Origin: an uncultured Gammaproteobacteria bacterium | Lineage (GTDB): Bacteria; Pseudomonadota; Gammaproteobacteria; HK1 | DNA: 64,000 nucleotides | NCBI GenBank assembly: GCA_947258715.1 | Contig: CAMYJH010000005.1 | Coordinates: 1-64,000, forward strand | Direction of reading: 5' to 3' | Shown here: one piece after another, positions 16,483 to 23,858 of the stretch | Layout: the number at the start of each line of letters is the position of its first letter | How positions within the stretch are numbered: position 1 is the first letter of the stretch | The notes under the pieces: model-generated | Database searches by the model: none | Told to the model about the DNA's origin: nothing | Seen by the model: only the letters and a program-made list of their open reading frames with translations | Translations under genes and position numbers: made by a program

Positions 16483-18111
16483 ATGGCGATAGAGCCTGAG
16501 GATGCCTCCATTGGTCCGCTCCGGTCGCTGCTAAAACGGCTCGTCGACCCCTCTGAGGACTGGGCGCAACGCAGCGAAGAGCTGAAGCCCAGCGCGCTGA
16601 TGATTTATCTGGCGGTGTTGCTCGGGATCCTGGCCCTGGTGTCGGTCCTCAGTGCACGTATCGTCCAACACGGCGAAGATGGCGCTGCGCTTCTCGCTGC
16701 AATCTGGGCGGCGCTGGGCGTCGGCGCCGCCATTGTCTTGCTGCTCGCTTACCAGATCCGACGCCACTTCCTCGCTCCGCTTGCGCAGCTCTACAACTGG
16801 GCGCTCGGCATGTGCGACGGTGATCTGTCGTCGCGTATCTCACCCAAGCAGAAGGGACGCTTCGCGAAGCTCACTTTTCACATCAACCGGTTAAGCGAGG
16901 CCCTGGAGAAGCTGGCCAACGAGATGGATGACGTGGTGTGGCAGCAGACGAAGCGACTTCATCAGAGGAACAAATCGCTGGAGATCCTTTTTGAAGTGGC
17001 CTCGGCTATCAACGCCACCAGCGACCTGACCGAGCTGCTCGAGAAGTCTGCCGAAATTGTCATGCCCATCGTGAACAGCACCGGCTGTGTCGTGCGCTTG
17101 CTGCAGGAGAGCGGTGAGGTGTTCATCCTCGGCACCGGGAGCGCGAAGGAAGCGTCCGCGTCGGCTCCGGTAAATGATCCGGCCTTCAGGGAAATCGAGA
17201 CCTTGCTCGACGGAGACTGCCGCGATCATCAGGTTGACATCCACGAGTGCAGTCGGGACGAGATCGAACTGGTCATTGTCACGGTGCCCTTGCACTACCA
17301 GGGGAAGAATCTCGGGCTCCTGAGCTTCTTTACCTCGGGCGCCGACGTGGCGAAAGACCAGGAAGTGCAGAAACTTCTGTCAAGCGTTGGAAAACAGCTG
17401 GGCATGGCGATTGCCAAAACCCGCCTCGACGAGGAGTCTCACAATCTGACGCTTATGCGGGAACGCACGTCGCTTGCCCACGAGCTGCACGACTCCCTGG
17501 CCCAAAGCCTCGCCGGCCTGCGCTTTCAGGTAAAGCTTCTTGCTGAGACTCTGGATAGCGAGGATGCGTTCCAGGGAAGGCGCGAGCTGAGGCGTGTCAC
17601 AAACACTCTGGATGGACTGAATACCGAGCTGCGGGAACTGGTCGCGAACTTCCGCGCGCCCATGGATGAACGCGGACTGGTCGCGGCGTTAGAAGATCTT
17701 GTAAATCGATTCGGTCGATCGAGCGGCATCTCTACCCACCTCCACACCGAGTGCAGTCGACTCAAATTGCCCGCCGCCGCGGAGATGCAGGTGCTCGGGG
17801 TGGTGCGCGAAGCGCTCACCAACGCCCGAAAGCACAGCCACGCAAAAAACGTGCGTCTGCTGGTGCGCTGCGAGTCTGAGGGTCAGTACACGCTGCTGGT
17901 GGAAGACGACGGAATGGGAATGGAGTTGCCCCGCGACACGACGGGACACCCGGGCGAACAGGTTGGGCTCCTGATCATGCAAGAGCGCGCGACGCGACTG
18001 GGCGGCACGCTGCAGATAGAGAGCGAGCCGGGCGAGGGGACACGTATTGAGCTTAGATTCAGCGCCCTTCCAGAGGAGCACGGCACGGAGACGCGCGCCA
18101 GTGTCGGCTGA
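16483..18111 (+). CDS. NarX-family sensor histidine kinase in the dsr operon
   Basis: A 542-aa protein with two close membrane helices (about 38-60 and 72-92), leaving almost no periplasmic sensor. A HAMP region, a GAF domain (about 165-305), a HisKA_3 domain with ELHDS (His336) and an HATPase_c domain (VEDDGMGM, EGTRIEL) follow. The GAF domain is therefore the likely sensor, perhaps of a cytoplasmic redox or sulfur signal. It starts 2 nt after dsrR and overlaps the regulator gene. The position matches that of dsrS in A. vinosum, but the protein is unrelated. It may control dsr expression. Confidence 0.9.
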   Translation: MAIEPEDASIGPLRSLLKRLVDPSEDWAQRSEELKPSALMIYLAVLLGILALVSVLSARIVQHGEDGAALLAAIWAALGVGAAIVLLLAYQIRRHFLAPLAQLYNWALGMCDGDLSSRISPKQKGRFAKLTFHINRLSEALEKLANEMDDVVWQQTKRLHQRNKSLEILFEVASAINATSDLTELLEKSAEIVMPIVNSTGCVVRLLQESGEVFILGTGSAKEASASAPVNDPAFREIETLLDGDCRDHQVDIHECSRDEIELVIVTVPLHYQGKNLGLLSFFTSGADVAKDQEVQKLLSSVGKQLGMAIAKTRLDEESHNLTLMRERTSLAHELHDSLAQSLAGLRFQVKLLAETLDSEDAFQGRRELRRVTNTLDGLNTELRELVANFRAPMDERGLVAALEDLVNRFGRSSGISTHLHTECSRLKLPAAAEMQVLGVVREALTNARKHSHAKNVRLLVRCESEGQYTLLVEDDGMGMELPRDTTGHPGEQVGLLIMQERATRLGGTLQIESEPGEGTRIELRFSALPEEHGTETRASVG

Positions 18112-18790
18112 AGTCAACAGAGCGTCCGACGCGCAGCCTTTGTGCGTGTTGATCATCGACGATCACACCTTGTTTCGCAGCGGGCTCAAGGAACTCCTGG
18201 AACGGCGCGGCATCGAGGTGGTAGGAACTACCGGAGATGGCGAGGAAGGCTGTGTTCTGGCGCAAGAACTCGAACCCGACGTGATTCTTCTGGACGTGCG
18301 CATGCCGGGTATGGGCGGACTGACGGTGCTCGAACGGCTCACCGAAGCGGGAGTGAAAACGCCGGTGCTGATGCTCACCACCAGCACGGAAGACAAGGAT
18401 CTCATCGCCTCGGTGCGCGGCGGGGCGAAGGGTTACCTTCTCAAAGACCTCGAGCCTGACGATTTGATCGGCTCTCTGAGAAAAGTTATGGCCGGAGAAC
18501 GCGCCATCGCGCCGGAGATGGCGGGTGTGCTGGCACGGGTAGTGCACGGCGACGAGCCCGTTTCGGATTCCGACGACCGTTTCGCCGAGCTGACGCCCAG
18601 GGAAATGGAAATCCTGTGTCATCTCGCGCAGGGCGAGAGCAACAAGGAAATTGCGCGGGAGCTGGGGATCTCCAACGGAACGGTGAAACTTCACGTCCGC
18701 GCAATCCTGAGAAAGCTTCGGGTACGCTCAAGGGTCGAAGCAGCCGTGCTGGCGGTCGAGGAGGGCATCGGCACCAGAAAGCAGAACTAG
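18101..18790 (+). CDS. NarL/FixJ-family response regulator
   Basis: A 229-aa protein from GTG 18101, overlapping the kinase stop by 11 nt; the frame is open further upstream. The receiver domain has Asp65 in ILLDVRMPG, and the C-terminal LuxR helix-turn-helix is LTPREMEILCHLAQG...SNKEIARELG. It is the cognate partner of the kinase. Its stop codon TAG (18788-18790) lies inside the CTAG edge of an inserted repeat element, so the last residues may not be ancestral. Confidence 0.93.
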   Translation: MSAEVNRASDAQPLCVLIIDDHTLFRSGLKELLERRGIEVVGTTGDGEEGCVLAQELEPDVILLDVRMPGMGGLTVLERLTEAGVKTPVLMLTTSTEDKDLIASVRGGAKGYLLKDLEPDDLIGSLRKVMAGERAIAPEMAGVLARVVHGDEPVSDSDDRFAELTPREMEILCHLAQGESNKEIARELGISNGTVKLHVRAILRKLRVRSRVEAAVLAVEEGIGTRKQN

Positions 18791-18934
18791 TGTCCCGTCC
18801 CGCAAATAACTTAGGTATCTCGCCGGCTCCCGCGCCGTGTGGCGGCGTTGCGACTCGTCGCAATAGCTACGGCTATTCCTCCTCCCCTGATAGCTCGCCG
18901 AGATACGCAACATATTTACGGGACGGGACACTAG
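18787..18934. repeat. MITE-like inverted-repeat element 1
   Basis: A 148-bp element bounded by CTAG at both ends. The terminal inverted repeats begin CTAGTGTCCCGTCCCG and continue imperfectly to TATCTCG on both sides. Nested palindromes lie inside, TTGCGACTCGTCGCAA and AATAGCTACGGCTATT. It contains no coding capacity. The left edge forms the stop codon of the response regulator. Confidence 0.85.
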
Positions 18935-19090
18935 GGAAACTCTGAATAATTCCATCCATGGAATTTTCAGAGTCGGCAAGTGAAAATGCGGTTTCCACTT
19001 GCCTCACGAATTCAATGACTTACAGTCATTGGATTCGGCGGCGCATTCCTGCTTAGCTAAGGAAGGTCTGATAAATCAGACCTTTCCTAG
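18931..19090. repeat. MITE-like inverted-repeat element 2 with four hairpins
   Basis: A 160-bp element sharing the CTAG junction with element 1 and ending at CTAG 19087-19090. The ends match as CTAGGGAAACTCTGAAT and, reversed, CTAGGAAAGGTCTGATT. Inside are hairpins ACTCTGAA/TTCAGAGT, GGCAAGTG/CACTTGCC, CAATGAC/GTCATTG and AAGGTCTGAT/ATCAGACCTT. It is more AT-rich than its surroundings. Confidence 0.8.
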
Positions 19091-19132
19091 ACCGCTTGTG
19101 CAGGAGACACTTTTTTCTACAGCTTCTAAAAA

Positions 19133-19354
19133 ATGGCCTACTACGTTTACAAAATTTTCGCACCTAAGCGTCTCGAGTATGTCGACGAGTTCGAAGCTTA
19201 TCGGGACGCCAAGACCTTCACCCGCGGCATGCGCAAGCAGCTGGCAGCGGAAGACGAGTGTACGGTTCGAATGATATTCGCATCCAGCAAAGAGCAGGCC
19301 GAGCGTCTGCTGACGGAAATCCGGGAAGCGCGTCCCCTAGGGGAGGACGCTTGA
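19133..19354 (+). CDS. Small conserved hypothetical protein
   Basis: A 73-aa protein starting MAYYVYKIFAPKRLEYVDEF. It is basic and helical, without membrane segments; its single cysteine is in DECTVRM. Short proteins beginning YYVYKI occur in sulfur-oxidising proteobacteria, but I cannot assign a function. It lies just downstream of the repeat elements, which may have separated it from the dsr transcript. Purine-rich sequence with GCAGGAGACAC lies upstream. Confidence 0.6.
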   Translation: MAYYVYKIFAPKRLEYVDEFEAYRDAKTFTRGMRKQLAAEDECTVRMIFASSKEQAERLLTEIREARPLGEDA

Positions 19355-19458
19355 TTCAGGCGACAGCACTCAATTTCGAAAAACCTCCTTTCGGATCAGG
19401 GGTTTCCGGTACAAAGACGCAGTTGGGGTATCCACGGGAATACCACCTCGGGCCGCGC

Positions 19459-19947
19459 CTACTCGACGAAGAGCATGGTGCCGGATACCGCTTCGATTCC
19501 CGCCTCCGCGCACTTCTCGTCAATCTCCGGGGTCGCTCCGGCGACGGCGACGCCCCCGTAGAAGTAGCCGTTGAACTTGATCGGTACGCCGCCGACGATC
19601 AGGAGCATGCCGGGGGCGAACTTGAGGTCCGGCCGTGACGAGAGCTGGGCGGTCGACACCTGCGACGTTGCGGAGGTGAAGGCTTTTCGCTGACTGACCT
19701 TGGCCGTGTGCGGGCCCGAGAGCGGGTCGCGCAGGAACGCGGACAGATTGCCGTTCCGGTCAACGACTGAGGCCGAGACTTTATAGCCCCGTTCGACGCA
19801 GTCTTGGACTGCCGCGAGAACAATGTCATGCGCGACACGAGGCGACAGCACCCTCAGATCGACAACCGCTGGGTCTTCCGCCGCGATCAGGCCGATCGAC
19901 GAAGCAGACAGTACTGCGAGCGCGAAGCCTCGGCATCTCATTCTCAT
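19459..19947 (-). CDS. Exported GlcG/HbpS-family (DUF336) heme-binding-like protein
   Basis: A 162-aa protein with a signal peptide (ALAVLSASSIGLIAA). The GlcG/HbpS fold is recognised from DRNGNLSAFLRD, KAFTSATS and the C-terminal VAVAGATPEIDEKCAEAG. Some family members bind heme or act as accessory sensors of oxidative stress. The role here is unknown. It is the last minus-strand gene before the Sox block and begins 86 nt downstream of the thioredoxin-fold gene. Confidence 0.82.
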   Translation of the reverse strand: MRMRCRGFALAVLSASSIGLIAAEDPAVVDLRVLSPRVAHDIVLAAVQDCVERGYKVSASVVDRNGNLSAFLRDPLSGPHTAKVSQRKAFTSATSQVSTAQLSSRPDLKFAPGMLLIVGGVPIKFNGYFYGGVAVAGATPEIDEKCAEAGIEAVSGTMLFVE

Positions 19948-20033
19948 CGGCCGCTTCTATCCCACTTCGGGTGCTGGAGCGTAAGCGTAAAGGAAAGATA
20001 ATCGGCCTTTTCGCGTATTCGAGTGTCCATTAC

Positions 20034-21653
20034 TTATTGCTGGTGTGCCGCCAGCGTCGGTCCGTTTAGATAGCTGTCCGCGGCGCGCAGGTACGGCACG
20101 TAGCGTTCCGTAAACTCCCAGTCCTTGCCGTCCCACAGTCTCTCTTCGAGAACTTCGTCCATGGCGGAGAAGTAGGTGATTATGGCGTCGATCAAATCCG
20201 CGTAATTGCCCTCGCCCTTGAGCCCTATCAGCGTTTGCGCCATCAGTCCGTTTACGTCCATGAGAAACTCGGCGTCGTCCGTATTTCCCAGCGACGGGTC
20301 GGCGAGCACGCCGATGCGCTGGTTGTAAAATTCACCGATGGTCTTGTCTGCGAGTCGACGGGCGAGATCGCGGTAGCGAGGTGTCTGCAGGCGCTTTGAG
20401 GCATTGAGAAACGTGTGCGCAACCAGCGCGTAGTCCTGAAGCGTGCCTCTTCCCGCCCATTTCTTGGTGTCAACAGCGTAGTAGCGATGAAGAGTGCCGT
20501 CCTCGATCAACTTGCGTTCAATGAAGTCGAGCGAACTCACGATCTGTGCCTTGAGGGCATCGTCTGAGCGGTAGTCCAGTACATCGAGAAGATAGCTCAC
20601 CGTCAGCGCCAGCCGATCGATGAATACTCTATCGATAACGGTCGGCGTTTCCGCCTTCTTCCGATCTTGAGGTGACTTTATGGTGTAATAATGCTCGTCG
20701 GCCTGCTGGAAACTCAGGAACACGCCCAATTCCGGGTCGTAGAGCGTGGTTCGCAAATAACCAAGGGTCTTGTCGGCGGCTTCCAGCAGGGCCGGCGCCG
20801 GCGAGAGCTTATCCAGCCGGAAGAGGAGCAGCACCGTGCCCGCGTTGAGGTCGGCCATCTTCTCGTAGTGAGGGGTATTCCACCCCCTTGTCTCGGCGTA
20901 GCGAAAGAAGCCGCCTTCCACGGGGTCGTAAATCCGTTCGATGGCGCGCTTGAGCGTGCTGTGGACAGACTTAATGGCGGTCTGTCGAGTTTCACTTTCA
21001 CCACCGCTCAGTAAATACAGAAAGGCCTTGGGGTAGACTGCTTTCTCGCCCTTGCCGAGCCCGTGTTCGGCAGGGTCGAAGTTTTCCAACAGACCGGCGC
21101 GAAAGCCGTTCGCCGCGTCCTTGAGGTCAGCCAGCGCCAGCTTTTCGGGTGGCTCGTAGTCGTATGTTTTCGCATCGCTGCCCTCGACCGAGAGCCCTTG
21201 CACCACATTCATCTTAATCCGTTTGATGACCGTCAGGAAATCGTCGGGATAAAGGGTACCGGCATAGCGAAACTGCGGGGTCGTATCGGGATTGAGAAAC
21301 ACCGTGTAGGGCAGGCCGGTGGCGCGATATTTCAAATAGGCTGCGCTGTGTATATCCGCATCGATGAAGATGCTTGAGTAGTAGGTGTTCAAATAATCTG
21401 CAACTTTTTCGTCTCTCAAAGTGAACTCCCCGAACTGGTGGCACCAGTAACACCATTCGGCGGAAAAAAGCAAAAAGTACGGTCTATTTTTGCTTCGGAG
21501 TTCCTCGATGATTCCTTCCCGGTACTCGGTGAACGCCACCTTCGATCCCTCGTGCTCCCAGGCTCGCGCGCTTATTGTTAGCGCCAGCAGGGCTACCAGC
21601 GCGACGAGCCTGCGGGTCAACGCAGCAAAGCTGGATCTATGGCTAAGGAGCAT
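20034..21653 (-). CDS. Exported thioredoxin-fold protein with a (alpha/alpha)6-barrel-like C-terminus (DUF255/YyaL type)
   Basis: About 539 aa from ATG 21653, overlapping the SCO1-like stop by 11 nt. A signal peptide (LVALVALLALTISARA) precedes a thioredoxin domain with CYWCH and a cis-Pro (GLPYTVFL). The remaining ~350 residues are helical with repeats resembling the YyaL/SSP411 glycosidase-like barrel. Being exported, it probably handles periplasmic thiols. As the last gene of the soxYBZ block, a role in sulfur-substrate or cytochrome maturation is plausible but inferred. Confidence 0.78.
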   Translation of the reverse strand: MLLSHRSSFAALTRRLVALVALLALTISARAWEHEGSKVAFTEYREGIIEELRSKNRPYFLLFSAEWCYWCHQFGEFTLRDEKVADYLNTYYSSIFIDADIHSAAYLKYRATGLPYTVFLNPDTTPQFRYAGTLYPDDFLTVIKRIKMNVVQGLSVEGSDAKTYDYEPPEKLALADLKDAANGFRAGLLENFDPAEHGLGKGEKAVYPKAFLYLLSGGESETRQTAIKSVHSTLKRAIERIYDPVEGGFFRYAETRGWNTPHYEKMADLNAGTVLLLFRLDKLSPAPALLEAADKTLGYLRTTLYDPELGVFLSFQQADEHYYTIKSPQDRKKAETPTVIDRVFIDRLALTVSYLLDVLDYRSDDALKAQIVSSLDFIERKLIEDGTLHRYYAVDTKKWAGRGTLQDYALVAHTFLNASKRLQTPRYRDLARRLADKTIGEFYNQRIGVLADPSLGNTDDAEFLMDVNGLMAQTLIGLKGEGNYADLIDAIITYFSAMDEVLEERLWDGKDWEFTERYVPYLRAADSYLNGPTLAAHQQ

Positions 21654-22221
21654 TGAGTAGATCGCGAATGCGCGCACGAAGATAGGTGGGTTCGGAGTTG
21701 TGCGGAATCGACTCCACAATCTGTCCCCGGGAATCGAGCAGCAGAATATCGGTTGAGTGCGAGATCGAATAGCCGATTGCGGATTCTGGCCTCATGGTCT
21801 TCGAAAACTTGATCCCATACTGATCCGTGACGGACTTGATGGTCTCTAACTCGTCTCTCAGCCCGATGATGTTGGGGTGGAAATAGCCGGTGTATTTCTG
21901 CAGCTTGTCGATCGTATCATGCTCCGGGTCGACGGTGATGAAAAGCGCACGCACTCGATCGAGCTCTTCCGCGTTCATGGCGGAAAAGCAGGTATGAATT
22001 CGCGCAAGGGAAATAGGACATACGTCCGGGCAAGCGGTATAGCCGAAGAAAATCAGCACCACCTTTCCCCTCAGGTCGCTGAGGGAGAGCGGTCCTTCCG
22101 GACCGGTCAGCGTGAAATCGCCGCCCCTGGCGTATGTCGCTATCGCCGCCCCAGGGACAGAGAATAGCGCGAGCATTCCCAGGGCCAGCAAATACCTAGT
22201 AAACGAGCTCTTCCAGAACAT
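21643..22221 (-). CDS. SCO1/SenC/PrrC-family copper chaperone or thiol reductase
   Basis: A 192-aa protein with a signal or anchor segment (LLALGMLALFSVPGAAIA) and the thioredoxin-like SCO fold. The CPDVCP motif and a downstream His (YSISHSTDILLLD) are the copper ligands. SCO proteins insert CuA into cytochrome oxidase or act as periplasmic disulfide reductases. It overlaps the DUF302 gene upstream and the thioredoxin-fold gene downstream. Confidence 0.9.
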   Translation of the reverse strand: MFWKSSFTRYLLALGMLALFSVPGAAIATYARGGDFTLTGPEGPLSLSDLRGKVVLIFFGYTACPDVCPISLARIHTCFSAMNAEELDRVRALFITVDPEHDTIDKLQKYTGYFHPNIIGLRDELETIKSVTDQYGIKFSKTMRPESAIGYSISHSTDILLLDSRGQIVESIPHNSEPTYLRARIRDLLNAP

Positions 22222-22618
22222 CGTTCATATTCTTTTCGAGATCGACGGCGATATCCATCACCCCCTGAGCGCCAAATAGCGCCGCAAAGCGCGTCGGGCG
22301 CAAGAATGATACCTGCGGCTTGCTCTGGTCGCGACCTTGATAAGCGATGAATCTTACCGGCATGAAGACGCCCGCCCGCATGTCCGACGAGATCATCTCC
22401 GCGCAGCTGTTGAGATTACAGAATTCGACAATCTTGTAATGCTTGAATTTCATCTTTGTGCTGAGACCACGTTCTTTCTGGTCGAGCACATTGTCGATGT
22501 GATTGATGCGTGTGATGCGGTAGTTCCGTAACTCAATCTCCGAGAGGAGGTCCTTCAGCAGATCGTCGAAATCCTCGACCGCAAACGATTTCGTGACGAT
22601 ATCACCGTCGATGTTCAC
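22196..22618 (-). CDS. DUF302-family protein
   Basis: A 140-aa protein with a GTG start at 22618. The DUF302 pattern is seen in DFDDLLKDLLSEIELRNYRITRINHID, here split as DDLLKDLLSEIEL and RITRINHID, and in KIVEFCNLNSCAEM. DUF302 proteins are common beside sulfur-oxidation genes, but no reaction is established. No signal peptide is visible, unlike the neighbouring gene products. It overlaps the SCO1-like gene by 26 nt. Confidence 0.8.
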   Translation of the reverse strand: MNIDGDIVTKSFAVEDFDDLLKDLLSEIELRNYRITRINHIDNVLDQKERGLSTKMKFKHYKIVEFCNLNSCAEMISSDMRAGVFMPVRFIAYQGRDQSKPQVSFLRPTRFAALFGAQGVMDIAVDLEKNMNDVLEELVY

Positions 22619-22649
22619 AGTGTAATCGCTTCGGGCGTTCGAGCTGTCG

Positions 22650-22680
22650 CGGTAGCAGGCTTAGCCCTGCAATATTGCAA
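22650..22680. promoter_or_regulatory. Paired palindromes between the cytochrome c and DUF302 genes
   Basis: GCAGG/CCTGC forms a short hairpin (22655-22670), followed by the perfect palindrome TGCAATATTGCA (22668-22679). They lie in the only gap of this part of the operon and could be an attenuator, processing site or operator. Confidence 0.35.
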
Positions 22681-22688
22681 CCCGCCGT

Positions 22689-23393
22689 CTAGTTGGTCGG
22701 TGGAGCAAGGGTCTTGATGTAGTTGACCAAATCCCAGCGCTGGTTCTCGGAGAGGATCACGCCCCATGGTGGCATGTCCGAACGCCCGTTGGTAATGAAC
22801 CAGAACAGGTAGGGATCGGCGGATTTGTCGGCCTGGTACCAGCTCCAGAGCTGGCGCGGATCGGTCGAGAAGCCATGGGCCGACGGCCCGGCCCCGTTGC
22901 CGTTCATGCCGTGGCACTTGGAGCAGAACTTGACGTAGAGCTCCTGGCCACGAGTATGGGAGTCGGCGGATGCCGGGATCGGATTCGTTAATTGACCAAT
23001 GTCCGGCGACTCGGCGGCGAAGACGCCGTCGGCCTTGGTCTCCTCCTCCAGCAGCGGCAGATGAATCTTCACCTGGCCCCTGTGAACCCTGAAGGACGTC
23101 CCCGAGGGGTCCTTGGTAGAGTCGATGACCTTTTCGATCTGATCCTTGGACACCGCGCCGGAATCGAATTCCACCTTTAGGATAGGCCAGCCGTTCTCTG
23201 TGCCGTAGAACTCGTATCCTAGAACCTTGACCGCGAGCTTCTCCTCGAGGGCCGCCGTGAGCGCCTTCGGGCTCGCCGGTGAGACCATACCCTCGATCTG
23301 AATCTCCTCCACGACCTTGGCTGCATAGGCGCCGGTTGCAGCCGCCAAACTGGCGACCAGGACCGCAACAATCGTTATCCTGTTCTTGCTCAT
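22689..23393 (-). CDS. Periplasmic monoheme cytochrome c with an HMA-like N-terminal domain
   Basis: About 234 aa from ATG 23393; the frame is open upstream. A signal peptide (IVAVLVASLAAATGAYA) is followed by a ferredoxin-like domain resembling HMA (VEEIQIEGMVSPASPKALTAAL, shown as VEEIQIEGMV and SPKALTAAL) but lacking the CxxC metal motif. A class I cytochrome c domain follows, with heme site CSKCH and Met ligand in SDMPPWG. It lies 66 nt after soxZ. It could be the electron acceptor for the Sox reaction in place of, or beside, SoxXA. Confidence 0.82.
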   Translation of the reverse strand: MSKNRITIVAVLVASLAAATGAYAAKVVEEIQIEGMVSPASPKALTAALEEKLAVKVLGYEFYGTENGWPILKVEFDSGAVSKDQIEKVIDSTKDPSGTSFRVHRGQVKIHLPLLEEETKADGVFAAESPDIGQLTNPIPASADSHTRGQELYVKFCSKCHGMNGNGAGPSAHGFSTDPRQLWSWYQADKSADPYLFWFITNGRSDMPPWGVILSENQRWDLVNYIKTLAPPTN

Positions 23394-23459
23394 TGCTCTG
23401 ATGATTCCCGGACGAGTGCGGACACGGACGGACGCTATCCGCCCGCTCCCGAGCACCCT

Positions 23460-23810
23460 CTATGTTCTGAACTTGACGTCTTTGCTGGTTTCCCAGCGCT
23501 CGCCCTGATCGTCGATGAAGACGATCTTCACCGGTGCTTCCTTGACCGCCTTCAGCTTGAAGGTGAAAAGCGGATTATCTGCAATCGCCGAGGACGTCCT
23601 GAAGCGGCTCACGAGCTCGTCATCATAATAAACCAGCATGTTGCGGATGAACGTGCTCGGTATCGCACGATTGAACAGTTCTTCGTTCTCATCCACCATT
23701 CCAAGGCCCGTGAACGACGGATGGTCGAAGCGCACCTTGACCTTGAAGATCTCGTTTTGCTTGATGCGTCGCTTGAGCTTCATTCTTGGCGGTTTGATTT
23801 TCTCTGCCAT
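23460..23810 (-). CDS. soxZ: SoxZ, sulfur-carrier partner protein
   Basis: A 116-aa protein of the SoxZ immunoglobulin-like family, recognised by RTSSAIADNPLFTFKLKA and VDDQGERWE-like residues (FIDDQGERWE). It pairs with SoxY to carry the covalently bound sulfur substrate. ATG 23810 follows a GGAGCAAG site. It is separated from soxY by soxB, whereas soxY and soxZ are usually adjacent. Some 48 nt separate it from soxB. Confidence 0.92.
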   Translation of the reverse strand: MAEKIKPPRMKLKRRIKQNEIFKVKVRFDHPSFTGLGMVDENEELFNRAIPSTFIRNMLVYYDDELVSRFRTSSAIADNPLFTFKLKAVKEAPVKIVFIDDQGERWETSKDVKFRT

Positions 23811-23858
23811 GATCTTGCTCCGTTTATCAAATAAATGTGTATGAGTTGCCGAATGTCT

